In this document: positions 4,718 through 6,856 of the stretch, piece by piece
Numbering within the stretch: the first letter of the stretch is position 1
Layout of the letters: every line of letters begins with the position of its first letter
From: JANMJD01 sp031371195
GTDB lineage: Bacteria > Actinomycetota > Acidimicrobiia > Acidimicrobiales > Ilumatobacteraceae
Length of the DNA: 6,856 nucleotides
Reading direction: 5' to 3'
Assembly: GCA_031371195.1 (NCBI GenBank)
Contig: JANMJD010000386.1
Location: 1 to 6,856 of the forward strand
Translations under genes and position numbers: made by a program
Notes under the pieces: generated by a model
Seen by the model: only the letters and a program-made list of their open reading frames with translations
What the model was told of the DNA's origin: nothing
Databases searched by the model: none

Positions 4718-6856
4718 ATGATGCCCGCCGGTCCGAACGACGAACCGAGCAGTCCGCCGAGCGCCTCTGACACGCGGCGCCGGTTCGCCCGGCGCTACCC
4801 GTTCGAGCTCGACGGCTTCCAACGCCGGGCGATGGACTGCCTCGACCAGGGCGACGCAGTGCTCGTAGCTGCCCCTACGGGCTCGGGCAAGACGGTCGTC
4901 GCCGAGTACGGCATCGCCCTGGCGCTGGCCGTGGGAAAGCGGGCGTTCTACACCGCCCCGATCAAGGCGCTGTCCAATCAGAAATACGCCGAGCTGGTGG
5001 CCATTCATGGTGCCGAGCAGGTCGGACTGCTGACAGGCGACAACTCGATCAACGGCGAGGCCCGGGTGGTCGTGATGACGACCGAGGTGCTCCGCAACAT
5101 GATCTATTCCCGCTCCGGTGCGCTCGACGCACTCGGGGTCGTCGTGCTCGATGAGGTCCACTTCCTGCAGGACACATACCGGGGGCCGGTGTGGGAGGAG
5201 GTGATCATCCATCTGCCGATCGAGGTGCTGCTCGTGTGCCTGTCGGCCACCGTGTCGAATGCCCAGGAGTTGGCCGACTGGATCACGACGGTGCGCGGCC
5301 CCACGCAGGCGATCGTCGAACACACCCGGCCCGTGCGACTCGATCAGCTGTACATGGTCGGCGATGCAACCAACGACCGTCTGCACCTGATGCCCACCCT
5401 GGTCGACGGCCGCCCCAACTCCGACGCCCAACGGCTCGACACCGACGCGGCGGCCGCCCGTCGCAGCGGGCGAAATGGTGGTCGCAACGGGCCGCGGCGC
5501 AAGCTGTACACGCCGTCGCGGGTGCACGTCGTCGACCGCCTCGCCGAGGCCGACATGCTGCCGGCGATCTACTTCATCTTCAGCCGCAACCAGTGCGATG
5601 AGGCGGCGCGCAACCTTGCTTCCAATGGCCGGAGGTTGACCACGCCATCGGAGCGGACCCGTATTCGAGCCATCGTCGAGGCCCGAGTCGGCGGTGTCGA
5701 GGAGGACGACCTCGAGGTGCTCGGCTACGGCTCATTCCTCGCTCAGATGGAGGCGGGCATCGCCAGCCACCACGCCGGGATGGTGCCGCCGTTCAAGGAG
5801 GCGGTCGAGGCTTGTTTCGCCGAGGGTCTGGTCAAGGTGGTGTTCGCCACCGAAACCTTGGCGGTCGGCATCAACATGCCGGCGCGCACGGTGGTGATCG
5901 AGAAGTTGTCGAAGTTCTCCGGCGAGCGTCACACGTTTCTGACGGCGGGGGAGTACACCCAGCTGACCGGCCGGGCCGGACGTCGGGGCATCGACGATCT
6001 CGGTCACGCCGTCGTGCTTTGGAGCCCGTTCGTCCCATTCGAGCAGGTGGCTGCGCTGGCGGCCAGCCGTTCGTTCCACCTGAACTCGGCGTTCCGTCCC
6101 ACCTACAACATGGCGGCGAATCTCATCCGCCGTTACAACCACGACGAGGCGCAGCGCCTCTTGAACCTGTCCTTCGCCCAGTACCAGGCCGATCATGATC
6201 TCGTGCGCCTCGAAGTCCGCCTGCGTCGCCGTGAGGCCCAATGGGAGGAGTTGCGGGCGGTGGCCGCCAGCCCGTTCGGTGACATCGACGACTACCGGGC
6301 GGCCGAGGCGCGTCGGCTCGCCGATCGCGACGGCGTGGCCCTGATCGAGGACGCGCTCGACGATCTGCGGCCGGGCGACGTGATCCACGTCCAGCAGGGG
6401 AGCTACGCCGGCCGTGGCGCGGTCGTGACCGTCGCCCATCGAAAGGGCGCCATCCGCCTGCAGGTATTGACGACGCAGCGGACGACGCTGACGCTCGACG
6501 CCTCCGACTTCACGCGAGTACCGCGGGCGCTCGCCGAGGTCAGGGTCCCCACGCCGTATGCGCCTCACCGCCAAGCCTTCCTGCGTGAGATGGGCCGGTC
6601 CCTGGAACGGGTGGCAGTCGCGGCGCGCGACATCGACGCCGGCCCGGGCGACGACCTCGACCATCCGGTGCGCCACGACCCCGACTTGCGTCGGCGTCTC
6701 GCCAGCGCCCGCCAGGCCGACCGCGTCGCCAAGGAACTCGCCCAGATGCGCCAGCGGGTGGAGAGCCGTGATCGGTCGGTGGCCCGGGACTTCGAGCGGG
6801 TGCTGACCATCCTCACCCGGCGGGGATATGTGAATGGTTGGCGGCTGACCACGCCG
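4718..6856 (+). CDS. helY: HelY-type DEAD/DEAH-box RNA helicase, Ski2/Mtr4-like (3' truncated)
   Basis: The frame runs open from ATG 4718 to the window end, giving 713 residues; M. tuberculosis HelY is about 900, so roughly the last fifth is missing. Superfamily 2 motifs appear in order: Q-like FELDGFQRRAM (29-39), Walker A AAPTGSGKT (51-59), TAPIKALSNQKY (79-90), GLLTGDNSIN (103-112), TTEVLRNMIY (121-130), Walker B DEVH (145-148), SAT (176-178), AIYFIFSRNQCDEA near 275-288, SHHAGM (350-355), FATETLAVGINMPAR (376-390) and QLTGRAGRRG (415-424). DEVH and SHHAGM place it with Ski2/Mtr4-like RNA helicases, which unwind RNA using ATP. An Arg/Gly/Asn-rich linker (about 248-262) separates the two RecA-like domains; family members often have such a linker. 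After the core come a winged-helix and ratchet region, then the start of a DSHCT-like domain (RDFERVLTILTRRGYV, near 690-705). It follows tatC by 23 nt, as in mycobacteria. ATG 4721 is an equally plausible start. Confidence 0.95.
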   Translation, partial: MMPAGPNDEPSSPPSASDTRRRFARRYPFELDGFQRRAMDCLDQGDAVLVAAPTGSGKTVVAEYGIALALAVGKRAFYTAPIKALSNQKYAELVAIHGAEQVGLLTGDNSINGEARVVVMTTEVLRNMIYSRSGALDALGVVVLDEVHFLQDTYRGPVWEEVIIHLPIEVLLVCLSATVSNAQELADWITTVRGPTQAIVEHTRPVRLDQLYMVGDATNDRLHLMPTLVDGRPNSDAQRLDTDAAAARRSGRNGGRNGPRRKLYTPSRVHVVDRLAEADMLPAIYFIFSRNQCDEAARNLASNGRRLTTPSERTRIRAIVEARVGGVEEDDLEVLGYGSFLAQMEAGIASHHAGMVPPFKEAVEACFAEGLVKVVFATETLAVGINMPARTVVIEKLSKFSGERHTFLTAGEYTQLTGRAGRRGIDDLGHAVVLWSPFVPFEQVAALAASRSFHLNSAFRPTYNMAANLIRRYNHDEAQRLLNLSFAQYQADHDLVRLEVRLRRREAQWEELRAVAASPFGDIDDYRAAEARRLADRDGVALIEDALDDLRPGDVIHVQQGSYAGRGAVVTVAHRKGAIRLQVLTTQRTTLTLDASDFTRVPRALAEVRVPTPYAPHRQAFLREMGRSLERVAVAARDIDAGPGDDLDHPVRHDPDLRRRLASARQADRVAKELAQMRQRVESRDRSVARDFERVLTILTRRGYVNGWRLTTP

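Noticed and set aside
4529..5527. Reverse-strand open frame (332 codons) over the tatC end and the helY start
   Set aside because: It is antisense to the TatC C-terminus and the helicase motif-bearing region, with no motifs of its own.
5732..6676. Reverse-strand open frame (314 codons) within helY
   Set aside because: It is antisense to the conserved helicase motifs V and VI and has composition typical of a shadow frame.

Overview
The window is GC-rich, densely coding DNA, almost certainly from an actinomycete-type bacterium (phylum Actinomycetota). The strongest evidence is a Pup-proteasome locus: the 3' end of an alpha-subunit gene (prcA), then a full-length Pup ligase gene (pafA), with tatB-tatC and a HelY-type helicase gene further along. 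This is the neighbourhood found in Mycobacterium (prcBA, pafA-pafB-pafC-tatA-tatC-helY). The details (pafB and pafC missing from their usual place, a TatB-like rather than TatA-like protein, divergent helicase C-terminus) would suit a deep lineage such as the Acidimicrobiia, but that placement is inference.

Layout: prcA 3' end (1-192, +); 91-nt gap with a possible leaderless promoter; pafA (284-1642, +); 105-nt gap with a GC-rich stem-loop; lepB, signal peptidase I (1748-2395, +); 107-nt convergent gap made of short repeats; a glycerophosphodiester phosphodiesterase-family gene (2503-3228, -); 141-nt divergent gap with inverted and tandem repeats; tatB (3370-3894, +); tatC (3891-4694, +, sharing an ATGA with tatB); helY (4718 to the window end, +, 3' end missing). 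No gap is longer than 141 nt. I found no tRNA, rRNA, CRISPR array, transposon or prophage gene.

How the genes work together: prcA and pafA belong to one protein-degradation pathway, in which PafA attaches Pup to lysines of proteins that the 20S proteasome then destroys. tatB and tatC encode two subunits of the twin-arginine translocase, which exports folded proteins; LepB removes signal peptides from exported proteins, so lepB fits the export theme even though it is not in the tat operon. HelY is a Ski2/Mtr4-like RNA helicase that follows tatC with a short gap. The phosphodiesterase is a lone reverse-strand gene of lipid or glycerol-phosphate metabolism.

I see no previously undescribed system. 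The points worth a second look are the replacement of pafBC by lepB plus the phosphodiesterase gene, the different codon usage of lepB, the repeat unit that fills the lepB/phosphodiesterase gap from stop codon to stop codon, the likely leaderless starts, and the symmetrical sequence in the divergent promoter region.
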